NCBI RefSeq assembly: GCF_003478335.1
Contig: NZ_QUFB01000039.1
Coordinates: 1-27,899, forward strand
Length of the DNA stretch: 27,899 bases
From: Clostridium sp. AM49-4BH
GTDB lineage: Bacteria; Bacillota; Clostridia; Lachnospirales; Lachnospiraceae
Direction of reading: 5' to 3'
A program made the position numbers and the translations under genes. Of the stretch, positions 1 through 7,447 are shown piece after piece. Every line of letters begins with the position of its first letter. Position 1 is the stretch's first letter. The notes below the pieces were generated by a model. That model was given only the letters and a program-made list of their open reading frames with translations, did no database searches and had not been told where the DNA came from.

Positions 1-297
1 TATGTCTCGTATTTCAGAGACATTAAGTAACGTGACGTAGCGCATCGTAGCGAAAGCGTCCCGTCCAAAAATGGATGATACCTTGCTAAACCGGGACATC
101 TCAGACAATTCTTCAGGCATGTATTCATCAGAGACTTAACAAAATAAGAAATCACGCAAAAACTCTGCGTTCTGCGGCAATTGTCTTAGTTTCTTGATGG
201 CAGAATAATTTACTTTATTGGCTGCAAAATAGCTATTATCTTACTTACATAATAAGCAATATGTGACAACATGGTAATTTTTGATGTGCGAAGTTTG
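1..297 (-). repeat. Fold-back repeat, copy 1 (truncated by window edge)
   Basis: This stretch is the reverse complement of the left arm and loop of the element seen complete at 26206-26757. Bases 1-137 match the conserved core (loop, gtctctgatg arm and the 42-codon ORF frame) with only a few differences. Bases 138-297 match the outer arm more loosely, ending at gaagtttg near 297. The window begins in the central loop, so the other arm is missing. Read on the - strand the core ORF frame is open, with Pro-Glu-Glu-Leu-Ser-Glu where copy 2 has Pro-Val-Gly-Val-Phe-Glu. Confidence 0.85.
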
Positions 298-310
298 AGA
301 CAGTAATATA

Positions 311-343
311 AGATCCATTGCCGAAAGGTGATGGGTCTTTTTT
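311..343 (+). terminator. Intrinsic terminator
   Basis: A 12-bp stem (311-322 pairing with 327-338, with G-T wobbles) closes a GAAA loop and is followed by a T tract to 343. It lies just outside repeat copy 1 and would end a + strand transcript entering from the left, insulating the promoter at 367. Confidence 0.85.
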
Positions 344-366
344 CCGTGCGAACCTGTTATCAATAA

Positions 367-396
367 TTGCATAAGCAATTCAATCTATGCTATAAT
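367..396 (+). promoter_or_regulatory. SigA-type promoter for the signalling cluster
   Basis: TTGCAT at 367-372 and a perfect TATAAT at 391-396 are separated by 18 bp. The first ribosome site follows at 431-435. The promoter excludes the longer reading frame that would begin with TTG at 367. Confidence 0.75.
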
Positions 397-441
397 AATT
401 TGCAAAAGGAACCGGTGAAAATTAAAAAACGGGAGCAAAAT

Positions 442-1209
442 ATGGGAGATTTTTTGATCGTATCGCTTGCTGAAGAATTGCAGGCGTATGAGGATTTGGC
501 GCAGGAGTATCAGGTTGGTTTTGAAATCAATGATTTTTATGATCCGCTTGTGTTTGAAGATAAGAAACGAAGAGAAGATATTATACAGAAATATCAGAAG
601 GCCGGGATTCCGGCAGGAAGCACGATGCATGGGGCGTTCTATGATGTGTCGGTGTTTAGTTACGACCCACAGATCCGCGAGATCTCAAAACTTCGTATGC
701 GACAGAGCATGGAGATTGCCCAAGAACTTTCGGTGAAAGGGGTTGTATTCCACACAAATTGGAATCCGATGCTTTCTAATATTGTATATGATGATCAGGT
801 GGTTGACGGCACCTGTACATTCGTCCGGGAACTGTTAGAAGCATATCCGGAGATACAAATTTACATGGAAAATATGTTTGACAGCGATCCGGTTATTTTA
901 CAGAAAATATCCGAGCAGTTATGCGTATATTCTAATTTCGGAGTATGTTTGGACTATGCACATGCGCATTTATCGGATACGCCGATCGAGGAATGGATCA
1001 AAGCACTGCGGCAATATATTCGACATATCCATATAAACGATAACGATCTGCGAAGGGATCTGCATCTTGCTGTTGGGGATGGCAGGATCGACTGGGAATT
1101 GTTTTGCAGATATTATCAAACATATTTTGAAGAATGCAGTGTACTGATCGAGACGACAAAACCGGATAACCAGCGGCGGTCGTTGGAGTATTTACGAAAG
1201 AAACTATAG
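442..1209 (+). CDS. Sugar phosphate isomerase/epimerase-like TIM-barrel protein
   Basis: A 255-residue protein of the xylose-isomerase-like TIM-barrel (AP endonuclease 2) superfamily. Acidic and histidine residues recur at strand ends as expected for a divalent-metal site: E28 (GFEIND), H63 (MHGAFYD), H104 (VVFHTNW), E143 (IYMENMF), D171 and H174 (CLDYAHAH), H197 (HIHINDND), H208 and E237. This fits a cytosolic metal-dependent sugar (phosphate) isomerase or epimerase; the substrate cannot be read from sequence. The start at 442 is chosen because GGGAG lies at 431-435 and the promoter covers upstream in-frame codons. It is first in the signalling cluster, 41 bp before the GGDEF gene. A nuclease role (endonuclease IV) is less likely because the protein is short and divergent. 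Confidence 0.82.
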   Translation: MGDFLIVSLAEELQAYEDLAQEYQVGFEINDFYDPLVFEDKKRREDIIQKYQKAGIPAGSTMHGAFYDVSVFSYDPQIREISKLRMRQSMEIAQELSVKGVVFHTNWNPMLSNIVYDDQVVDGTCTFVRELLEAYPEIQIYMENMFDSDPVILQKISEQLCVYSNFGVCLDYAHAHLSDTPIEEWIKALRQYIRHIHINDNDLRRDLHLAVGDGRIDWELFCRYYQTYFEECSVLIETTKPDNQRRSLEYLRKKL

Positions 1210-1250
1210 AACACTGTTTTTGCTAAATGACATAGAAATGGGGAATCACA

Positions 1251-2252
1251 ATGGAACAGCAAATAACATATAGTGCAGAGCAGATGCTCGAAGACATATT
1301 TTTATATATGAGTCAGTTGGTCGATGAAAAAGATTTTTCCAAGGTCGTTTCACTACTGACGGATCTTGGCCGTGTGCTGGCGCATTCTGAGCGCGCATCA
1401 TTTTGGTACTGGGATGCGAAACATAAGCAGTACTGGACGTTAGCTGCGGTGGGAAGTGACAAGATTACAGTACCCGAGGGGAGCGGGATCATAGATGCAT
1501 CCATCCAAAATAAAGAAACGATCGTGATCAATGATCCGTATCAGGATGAACGGTTCAATCCGGCAGTGGATAAGCAGACAGGATTTGTGACAAAGTCTAT
1601 TTTGTGCATGCCGGTAACGAATGCCAAGGGTAAAGTGATCGGGGCGTATCAAGCGATCAACAAGCTGAATGCAGACGGAACGGCGGGGACGTTTGATGAG
1701 AAAGATAAGAAACATCTCACATTAGCGGCTGTTTATTGTGGCAAAACATTGGAGTCCTATTTGTTGGACACGGAGATTCGTATAGATCCGTTGACAGGGC
1801 TGACCAATCGCCGCGGCTTTTATGAGTTTTATGAGGAAACGGTGTCAGATCCACAAAACGGAACGGCGTCCATTATTATGTGTGATATTGATTTTTTCAA
1901 GAAAGTAAACGATACCTATGGACACAACGCAGGTGATGCCGTATTACAAAGAATAGCAGCGGTGCTGCAAGAGCATGTTGCATCTGAAGATGAGGCGGTG
2001 CGATGGGGTGGTGAAGAATTTATCCTGATGTGTATGGATTGTCCGCTTGTCAAAGCACAGGAGATTGCAGAACATATTCGAGAGATCGTCGAGCATATGT
2101 CGATCGAATTTGAGGAGCATCATATTGCGGTAACGATGTCTTTTGGAGTATATCAGCTAGACGGTGATCAGACGATGGATCAAAACGTAAAGCAGGCAGA
2201 TGAACGTTTGTATCAGGCAAAAACTACCGGACGAAACCGGGTTGTTGTTTGA
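1251..2252 (+). CDS. GAF-GGDEF protein, probable diguanylate cyclase
   Basis: A 333-residue soluble protein with an N-terminal GAF-type sensor (about 25-170) and a C-terminal GGDEF domain (about 175-333). The domain opens with DPLTGLTNRRGF at 179-190, has the metal motif DIDFFK at 212-217, and an active-site GGEEF at 253-257, which is compatible with activity. It would make cyclic di-GMP from two GTP in response to a GAF ligand. The inhibitory RxxD site normally just before GGDEF reads A-S-E-D at 244-247, so classic product inhibition should be missing. No membrane segment is visible. GGGGA at 1240-1244 serves the ATG. The stop lies 22 bp before the TIR gene, suggesting cotranscription. Confidence 0.93.
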   Translation: MEQQITYSAEQMLEDIFLYMSQLVDEKDFSKVVSLLTDLGRVLAHSERASFWYWDAKHKQYWTLAAVGSDKITVPEGSGIIDASIQNKETIVINDPYQDERFNPAVDKQTGFVTKSILCMPVTNAKGKVIGAYQAINKLNADGTAGTFDEKDKKHLTLAAVYCGKTLESYLLDTEIRIDPLTGLTNRRGFYEFYEETVSDPQNGTASIIMCDIDFFKKVNDTYGHNAGDAVLQRIAAVLQEHVASEDEAVRWGGEEFILMCMDCPLVKAQEIAEHIREIVEHMSIEFEEHHIAVTMSFGVYQLDGDQTMDQNVKQADERLYQAKTTGRNRVVV

Positions 2253-2274
2253 TTGGAAAGGTGTGGATACAAAA

Positions 2275-3294
2275 ATGGCAGAAATAAAATCTGTTTTTAT
2301 TAGTTATAGTTCCAAAAATAAAGAGTTGGTTCATAAGATCGTCCGCGTGCTAGAACATATTGGAGTATCCTATTGGAAAGCACCGGATATGATCCCGGTG
2401 GGCTCAAATTATGCTAGAGAGATTCCGCGTGCGATCAGAGAATGTGATCTGTTTTTGCTAATCTTATCTAAGGAATCGCAGGAATCGGTATGGGTAGAAA
2501 AAGAGGTTGACAGTGCGATCTGTTGTAAAAAAAATATTGTTCCGTTTAAGATTGACGATACGCCAATGAACGATACATTTAGTTTCTATTTGAATAACGT
2601 ACAGATGATCCCATATTATTTGGGAGAGGTAGCTGCGGTAAAGAGCTTGTGTGAACAGCTGCAGCCATATACGACAGGAGGGACATCCGGCGAAGGCATC
2701 CAAGCATTTATGGATCAGACAAAAAGTGTCGAGGCAGCCGCAGGAAAACAGTCGCAGACTGCGGACAGTGGCCGGACAAATGACAGGATGGTATCGTCTA
2801 AGCCAAAATTTCGCCCGCTTAAAAATAACACCGGACAGTTTGGATCTTTGGCGCGCTATTCGGAGGAAGATGTTCCTGGAGAAATCTATACCGTTGGTAC
2901 ACGGATGAGTGCTGAGGGGTTATCGCTAAATAGAATACCAATGGATTGTAAATATTGCGGTGAAGGTGTAGAAAAGATTGCACGAGGCGTTTATCGTTGT
3001 AAGGTATGCGGCAGGGAAAATTACGATTATTTTCAGACGGTACGCTTGTATTTGGAGCGCTTCGGAGCAACTCCGGCGTTGATCATAGAACGCGAAACAG
3101 GGGTGCCTCGCAAAGCGATCGAACAGTTCTTGCGGCAGGAATATTTAGAGATACCAAGGCAGTCGCCGATCCGTATGTCCTGCGAAAACTGTGGTGCGCC
3201 AATTCGAACCGGTTATTTGTGCGATCAGTGTAAAAAGCTGAAAGGATTTTCGGTCAACTACGGTCAAAGCGGCAACTGGCGTTCTTCACGGTAG
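2275..3294 (+). CDS. TIR-domain protein with YvyF-like zinc-ribbon/HTH C-terminus
   Basis: A 339-residue protein. Residues 1-133 form a TIR domain: VFISYSSKN at 7-15, DLFLLILS at 58-65, and SVWVEKE at 71-77, where the second Glu (E77) sits in the WVxxE position of the TIR NADase glutamate. A low-complexity linker (134-215) leads to a C-terminal module with four Cys pairs (225/228, 242/245, 303/306, 316/319) around a helical segment (254-292). The Cys-pair, helical, Cys-pair layout and the CENCGAPI...LCDQCK ending resemble the YvyF/TIGR03826 flagellar-operon family. The start at 2275 has GGAAAGG at 2255-2261; an in-frame start overlapping the GGDEF gene is less likely. Function may be signalling or NAD cleavage. 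No antiviral partner gene is adjacent, so a defence role is only conjecture. Confidence 0.85.
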   Translation: MAEIKSVFISYSSKNKELVHKIVRVLEHIGVSYWKAPDMIPVGSNYAREIPRAIRECDLFLLILSKESQESVWVEKEVDSAICCKKNIVPFKIDDTPMNDTFSFYLNNVQMIPYYLGEVAAVKSLCEQLQPYTTGGTSGEGIQAFMDQTKSVEAAAGKQSQTADSGRTNDRMVSSKPKFRPLKNNTGQFGSLARYSEEDVPGEIYTVGTRMSAEGLSLNRIPMDCKYCGEGVEKIARGVYRCKVCGRENYDYFQTVRLYLERFGATPALIIERETGVPRKAIEQFLRQEYLEIPRQSPIRMSCENCGAPIRTGYLCDQCKKLKGFSVNYGQSGNWRSSR

Positions 3295-3391
3295 ATATCG
3301 GGTATTTGGCAAGAGGATGTATAATGCTGAGTACTGAGTAAGTGCAAGTGTAGGGCGAGGAAAACAGTGTGTCGGGGAAGGAGTTCTGCTT

Positions 3392-4969
3392 ATGGAGAAA
3401 ATTATTTGGGTGATTGGGGATGATCGTCTCGAAATGATCGAGGCGCAGAGACGGATCAATGCGGCAGGATCAATGCGTGCGCTTTGTCTGCTTTCCTTTG
3501 AGGCGGTTCAGAAAGCCGCACTGGCACAGGAGGAGGGGGAGCGGTCGAGAATCAGCACGCCTTCTCTTATTATCTTTGACTATCAAATGGCAAAGAAAGA
3601 GGATTTTGCCAGTGTTCTTTTTCTGCGCAGGCAGCAGTCACTAGGCGGTGTTCCTTTGTTTTTTATGACCGAAAAACGCAGCGAAGAACTGGATGAGGAA
3701 TGTTACGAAAAGGGTGCCACAGTCGTTGTACATAAGCCGTTTTCGCGAGCGGGTATCATGCGTATCGAGCGAACGGCGTGGCAGCACGAGGCAACGAAAA
3801 ACTACGAGATCATGTTGCAAAAACAGGCAGGAGATCTGCAGGAGGCAAAAGAGATCATTCGGCTTAATAAACAGCTCCAGTCAAGAAATCAATTGCTGCA
3901 TCAGATTTTTGGACGTTATTTCTCAGATAATGTCGTTGACAGCATTTTGGAAGATCCCAAAGGTGCGGTTATTGGAGGTGAGAAGCGAAAGCTTACGGTG
4001 ATGATGGCTGATCTGCGGGGATTCACCGCAATGTCAGAAAGCATGACGCCAGAGGCGGTAACGGATATTCTTAATTGTTTCTTTGATGAAATGCTGCAGT
4101 GCATTACCAAATATTACGGTGTGGTGATCGAGTTTTTGGGAGATGCCATTCTTGCTGTGTTTGGAGCATCTCCAGATTCTAAGGCACAGATTGAAGAAGG
4201 AATTACAGCCGGTATAAAGATGCAGAAAGCGATGGCAAAGGTCAACGACTATATTATTTCCAAAGGGCTGGTGCCGCTAGAGATGGGAATTGGCATACAT
4301 CGCGGAGAAGTATTTATCGGAAATTTCGGATCAGAAACGATGATGCGATATAACGTCATCGGTCAGGCCGTTAATGAATGTTCGAGAATAGAGGGCGCGA
4401 GTGTCGGTGGTCAGGTACTCGTATCATATGATACCGTACAAAACGCAAATGCGGCGATCAAGACGGACGGGAAATTTACGATACAGGTTAAAGGTATTTC
4501 CACACCGTTAAAAGTATATAGTGTAACAGGAATCGGAACACCCTATAGCTGCAATCTGGCTCACCATAAACTGGCCGGCTTTTTTTGGCGTGGTCGGCTT
4601 CAATGCACGATTCAGTGCATTGAAGATGAGCTGGTGACCAATCAGACCTTGCGCGGAAAGATTGTTTTACTGACGTTCGATCGCAATCTTCGAATCGAAT
4701 TGGAAGATAAGATAGAACCGGATATTCCGTTGTATTCGGATATGGAAATCTATTTGGAGACAAACAGGAATACCGATACAGATACGGGTGACGGGAAGAA
4801 GCCGGGAAATGATGTTCAGGCTACAGGCTGTGACAGGATATATGCTAAGATCTTGAAAAGGTCACAAGGTGTGATCGAGGTACATATCACCTATGGGTTT
4901 GAAGTGATCAAGAAATATACCTATCCCATGTATCCGTATATGAATACGTATCCATGGATTATATATTGA
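3392..4969 (+). CDS. Receiver-class III adenylate/guanylate cyclase
   Basis: A 525-residue soluble protein. A receiver domain (about 1-125) keeps the acidic pair D10/D11, phosphoacceptor D63, T93 and K115 in VHKPFS. A helical, probably coiled-coil link (135-175) connects it to a class III nucleotide cyclase domain (about 195-380) with metal-binding D207 (MADLRGFT) and D251 (FLGDAILAVFG) and the transition-state pair N328/R332 (VNECSRIE). Phosphorylation would be expected to control cAMP or cGMP synthesis; substrate choice is not readable. The last 135 residues form a beta-rich domain I cannot name, loosely PilZ-like. GGGGAAGGAG at 3374-3383 fixes the start. A free Hpt protein two genes downstream is a candidate phosphodonor. 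Confidence 0.92.
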   Translation: MEKIIWVIGDDRLEMIEAQRRINAAGSMRALCLLSFEAVQKAALAQEEGERSRISTPSLIIFDYQMAKKEDFASVLFLRRQQSLGGVPLFFMTEKRSEELDEECYEKGATVVVHKPFSRAGIMRIERTAWQHEATKNYEIMLQKQAGDLQEAKEIIRLNKQLQSRNQLLHQIFGRYFSDNVVDSILEDPKGAVIGGEKRKLTVMMADLRGFTAMSESMTPEAVTDILNCFFDEMLQCITKYYGVVIEFLGDAILAVFGASPDSKAQIEEGITAGIKMQKAMAKVNDYIISKGLVPLEMGIGIHRGEVFIGNFGSETMMRYNVIGQAVNECSRIEGASVGGQVLVSYDTVQNANAAIKTDGKFTIQVKGISTPLKVYSVTGIGTPYSCNLAHHKLAGFFWRGRLQCTIQCIEDELVTNQTLRGKIVLLTFDRNLRIELEDKIEPDIPLYSDMEIYLETNRNTDTDTGDGKKPGNDVQATGCDRIYAKILKRSQGVIEVHITYGFEVIKKYTYPMYPYMNTYPWIIY

Positions 4970-4990
4970 TCTGACAAAAAGGAGACGCAA

Positions 4991-5938
4991 ATGGAGAATG
5001 CAATGTTTGAACGGTTAGAACTTCAGAGTGACGATATCCTGCAGGCATATTATATGCGCAGCCAGTCTTTGCTGTTGTTAGAATATGCAGGGACGCTGGA
5101 AGAAACTTTGGGATTTTCGGACAGTACAGATAAGCCGCAGGCAGTACTTGCACAGATGGCGGCTGCAGAGTCACCGACAAATGGCGAAAAGCTGCAGCAG
5201 GCAGAATATTTTCTGGCATTTACGGAAAAAAACGGAGAAGTGTGGCTGTATTTTTGCAGCAGGACGAATGCCGTTCGCGCAGTCGATCTGCTTGACAGTA
5301 TTGTTGAGGAAATGGGACTTGTTAAAGGAAATGCTGTTTCCGCAAGTGGGCGCGTTCCGGCAGCTCTTTTCAAGGCACATATGACAGGGATGGATGCTGC
5401 AGATTATATGGAATTTGTGCAGGGAAAAGTAGCAGAATATTTCGAGGAAGACACGTGCATCGATGCGCTGCAGTATGCGAAAATGCATGAGAAAGAGATA
5501 TTGGAGATGGATCGTTATCGCAAGAAGAGGATCAGCTGGGCGTTTGTGCCGACCGATCGGATTGCGGCCGCAGGAACGAAACTGGCGGTTAAATCCTTGG
5601 AAAATGAAACAGGTATTACGATCGTTGCAGATCCGGATATATACATTATGATCGGCAGACGCGGGGAAGTATACCACATCCGAAAAGATAAATTTTTGGC
5701 GACATATGAACCGACGGAAGAACCGCTGGACATTTTTACGCAAATGCTGGATTTTATTCCGGTGGTAGAGACCGTTTCGGATGGAGGATATATCAGTATT
5801 GATGAAATGGCAAGGTTATGTTATCCAAAAACACAGGCAGTGATATGTTGCCAGGAGCTTAAGAAACGCACCAGAGTTTTTCGAAAAATAGTGAACAAGA
5901 GTATTTTTTGGGGAGACCGGGCGATTATCTGGCGGTGA
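4991..5938 (+). CDS. Unknown protein with duplicated C-terminal module (frameshifted)
   Basis: A protein of unknown function, read as 315 residues but almost certainly shortened. The frame ends at 5938 with unrelated-looking residues (IFWGDRAIIWR). The -1 frame continues with FSKNSEQEYFLGRPGDYLAV and on to TYEKVQI at 6015. That tail repeats an upstream segment (about 218-246: DPDIYIMIGRRGEVYHI..DKF.ATYE), giving two copies of a DYL/I...VY.I..D.F..TYE module. The frame change must lie between the -1 frame stop near 5862 and 5935; the T/A-rich runs at 5876-5881, 5884-5888 and 5904-5914 are likely sites. The ATG at 4991 has AAAAAGGAG upstream. It sits between the cyclase and Hpt genes. No membrane segment is seen. 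Confidence 0.75.
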   Translation: MENAMFERLELQSDDILQAYYMRSQSLLLLEYAGTLEETLGFSDSTDKPQAVLAQMAAAESPTNGEKLQQAEYFLAFTEKNGEVWLYFCSRTNAVRAVDLLDSIVEEMGLVKGNAVSASGRVPAALFKAHMTGMDAADYMEFVQGKVAEYFEEDTCIDALQYAKMHEKEILEMDRYRKKRISWAFVPTDRIAAAGTKLAVKSLENETGITIVADPDIYIMIGRRGEVYHIRKDKFLATYEPTEEPLDIFTQMLDFIPVVETVSDGGYISIDEMARLCYPKTQAVICCQELKKRTRVFRKIVNKSIFWGDRAIIWR

Positions 5939-6015
5939 GATTAGATGACATTACCGATATTTATGTGATACAGCGTGATATATTTGCGGAAACCTATGAA
6001 AAGGTTCAAATATAG
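5862..6015 (+). pseudogene. Displaced C-terminus of the preceding gene (-1 frame)
   Basis: This stretch is open in the -1 frame and encodes a tail running through GRPGDYLAVRLDD to a TAG at 6013-6015. It has no start or ribosome site of its own. Its D/Y/F/TYE pattern repeats the module in residues 218-246 of the preceding frame, so it is read as the genuine C-terminus cut off by a one-base deletion or a base-calling error. A programmed -1 frameshift is possible, but I see no canonical X-XXY-YYZ heptamer in the right phase. Confidence 0.7.
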
Positions 6016-6060
6016 AAACGGGGGCACAAAACGCAAGACATAATGCGGGAGGACAAAAGT

Positions 6061-6402
6061 ATGTTAGAAACCTTGGAGCAGTGGGGCTGCGAGACTGAAA
6101 AAACAATGGAACGGTTCTTAGATGACAAAGAGTTTTACCAGGAATGTTACGATCTTTTCATTGGCGGAGAAGGATTGGAGCAATTGAAATGCGAACTTGA
6201 CGAAGGGCGGATCACAGATGCATTTGTGAATGCGCACGGAATGAAAGGAACAGCGTCCAATTTGGGACTGGTTCCTATTGCGAATATATTGAGCAAGATT
6301 GTAGAGCCGCTTCGCGCCGGCAAAACAGATGGTGTAATGGAGCAATATGATCAACTGTGTGAAATATGGAAAAAGTATGCGACATTGTGCAAAAATAATT
6401 AA
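6061..6402 (+). CDS. Stand-alone Hpt (histidine phosphotransfer) protein
   Basis: A 113-residue helical protein with the Hpt signature AHGMKGTASNLGL; H59 is the predicted phosphorylated histidine with K62/G63 following. Hpt proteins relay phosphoryl groups between receiver domains and have no kinase activity of their own. No histidine kinase lies in the window, so its donor is elsewhere. The closest possible partner is the receiver-cyclase two genes upstream. The start at 6061 is preferred over the ATG at 6043 because GGGAGG at 6048-6053 lies between them at good spacing. It is the last gene of the cluster; a 16-bp perfect palindrome follows at 6409-6424. Confidence 0.88.
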   Translation: MLETLEQWGCETEKTMERFLDDKEFYQECYDLFIGGEGLEQLKCELDEGRITDAFVNAHGMKGTASNLGLVPIANILSKIVEPLRAGKTDGVMEQYDQLCEIWKKYATLCKNN

Positions 6403-6408
6403 ATATCT

Positions 6409-6424
6409 TTCTACATGTGTAGAA
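6409..6424. promoter_or_regulatory. 16-bp palindrome after the Hpt gene
   Basis: TTCTACATGTGTAGAA is a perfect inverted repeat 6 bp after the Hpt stop and about 55 bp upstream of the HU promoter. It has no T tract, so it is a poor terminator; an operator or mRNA 3'-end hairpin are alternatives. Confidence 0.35.
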
Positions 6425-6479
6425 TGAAATGAAAATATGTGAAAAATGCCTGTTTTTCGGACAGAATTCGTGAAAAACC

Positions 6480-6508
6480 TTGACAAATGCTTGTATAAAG
6501 GGTATAAC
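6480..6508 (+). promoter_or_regulatory. Strong SigA promoter for HU
   Basis: TTGACA (6480-6485), a 17-bp spacer and TATAAC (6503-6508) give a near-consensus housekeeping promoter, about 50 bp before the HU start. This fits an abundant nucleoid protein. Confidence 0.88.
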
Positions 6509-6559
6509 TAGACTTGTAAGTTTTTACGGAAATATTAATTTTTGAGGAGGATTAAATCC

Positions 6560-6832
6560 ATGAACAAGACAGAATTGGTAGCAGCTATGGCTGAGAGTGC
6601 TGACCTTTCTAAGAAAGATGCAGAGAAGGCTTTGAAGGCTTTTATTGAGGTTGTAACAGATGAGTTAAAGAAAGATGAGAAAGTACAGTTAGTTGGCTTT
6701 GGAACTTTCGAAGTAGCTCAGAGAGCAGCTCGTGAGGGTAGAAACCCACTTACAGGCGAGAAGATGCAGATCAAGGCATCTAAGGCTCCTAAATTCAAAG
6801 CTGGTAAGGCATTAAAGGATGCTGTAAACTAA
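6560..6832 (+). CDS. hup: HU family DNA-binding protein
   Basis: A 90-residue protein of exactly the usual HU length. It starts [12 protein letters not shown], carries the GFGTFEV turn and the [11 protein letters not shown] beta-arm that inserts into the DNA minor groove. HU dimers bend and compact chromosomal DNA. GAGGAGG at 6544-6550 stands 9 bp before the ATG; an in-frame upstream codon would overlap this site. Codon use is biased (aag, gct, gca), in keeping with high expression. It is a single-gene unit with its own promoter and terminator. HU beside rqcP, yabP and yabQ is the normal Firmicute arrangement. Confidence 0.97.
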   Translation: MNKTELVAAMAESADLSKKDAEKALKAFIEVVTDELKKDEKVQLVGFGTFEVAQRAAREGRNPLTGEKMQIKASKAPKFKAGKALKDAVN

Positions 6833-6857
6833 GATTTTTGGATTTGTAATCACTGGA

Positions 6858-6884
6858 GAGCTGCAGAAATGCAGCTCTTTTTTT
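6858..6884 (+). terminator. Intrinsic terminator of HU
   Basis: GAGCTGCA (6858-6865), loop GAAA, TGCAGCTC (6870-6877) and a T7 tract form a textbook terminator 25 bp after the HU stop. Confidence 0.95.
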
Positions 6885-7008
6885 CTTTATGGAGAACTTG
6901 CCGTTTCTTATAAAGGAAAAAAGAGTAATGGAAATTGCTGCCAAGCAGCGTGACATCATCGCAAAGCGCTGGTTTTGCGATTTTAATGTAAGAGGAGAGA
7001 GTGAACAT

Positions 7009-7248
7009 ATGAGACTGGACAAATATTTAAAAGTTTCCCGTTTGATCAAACGCCGCCCGGTAGCCAATGAGGCTTGTGATGCCGGACGTATTCAGGTTAA
7101 TGGCAAAGTTGCCAAAGCATCGCTGAATGTAAAAGTAGGCGATATTATTGAGATCACTTTTGGTGATAAAGTCGTTAAGGTTGAAGTATTGAGTATCGAA
7201 GAAACCTACAAAAAGGATGAGGCAAGAGAGTTATATAAGGTATTGTGA
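7009..7248 (+). CDS. rqcP: S4-domain RNA-binding protein RqcP (YabO)
   Basis: A 79-residue protein made of one S4 RNA-binding domain: MRLDKYLKVSRLIKRRPVA at the start, then CDAGRIQVNGKVAKAS and the VKVGDIIEI turn. RqcP works with RqcH on stalled 50S subunits in ribosome quality control, helping C-terminal alanine tailing. Length, start residues and position between HU and yabP match the family. GAGGAGAG at 6992-6999 selects the ATG at 7009; the longer open frame upstream has no convincing start. Confidence 0.93.
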   Translation: MRLDKYLKVSRLIKRRPVANEACDAGRIQVNGKVAKASLNVKVGDIIEITFGDKVVKVEVLSIEETYKKDEARELYKVL

Positions 7249-7338
7249 TCTTAAATCAATTCCCTGCATAACATGTTTCCAAATATCATATCGTATTGTA
7301 TTAATTTCATAGGTTACATTTGCTGCATATCGGTCTTA

Positions 7339-7367
7339 GCATAAATAAAGCCATGTCCTCATACATT
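7339..7367 (+). promoter_or_regulatory. Putative SigE (mother-cell) promoter for yabPQ
   Basis: GCATAAA (7339-7345), a 14-bp spacer and CATACATT (7360-7367) resemble the SigE consensus with its ATA -35 core and CATACA -10. In B. subtilis yabP and yabQ belong to the SigE regulon, which supports the match. The 199-bp gap between rqcP and yabP shows nothing else. Confidence 0.65.
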
Positions 7368-7447
7368 ATAAAGAGTGGTTGGTAAACCGGCTGCAAAGTG
7401 CGAAATCACAGCAAAGTTTGCGGACTGAGAAAGGAATGAAACCTATT

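Noticed and set aside
367..441. Longer N-terminus of the TIM-barrel gene from TTG 367
   Set aside because: A near-consensus promoter occupies 367-396, and GGGAG at 431-435 serves ATG 442.
2275..3294. TIR-based antiphage system (Thoeris or CBASS type)
   Set aside because: No ThsA, SMODS cyclase, effector nuclease or other defence partner is adjacent; neighbours are signalling genes.
5876..5914. Programmed -1 ribosomal frameshift
   Set aside because: The T and A runs are not in X-XXY-YYZ phase and no downstream pseudoknot was evident; mutation or read error is simpler.
6889..7008. N-terminal extension of RqcP
   Set aside because: The S4 domain family starts at the MRLDKYL residues, and a strong ribosome site sits just before 7009.
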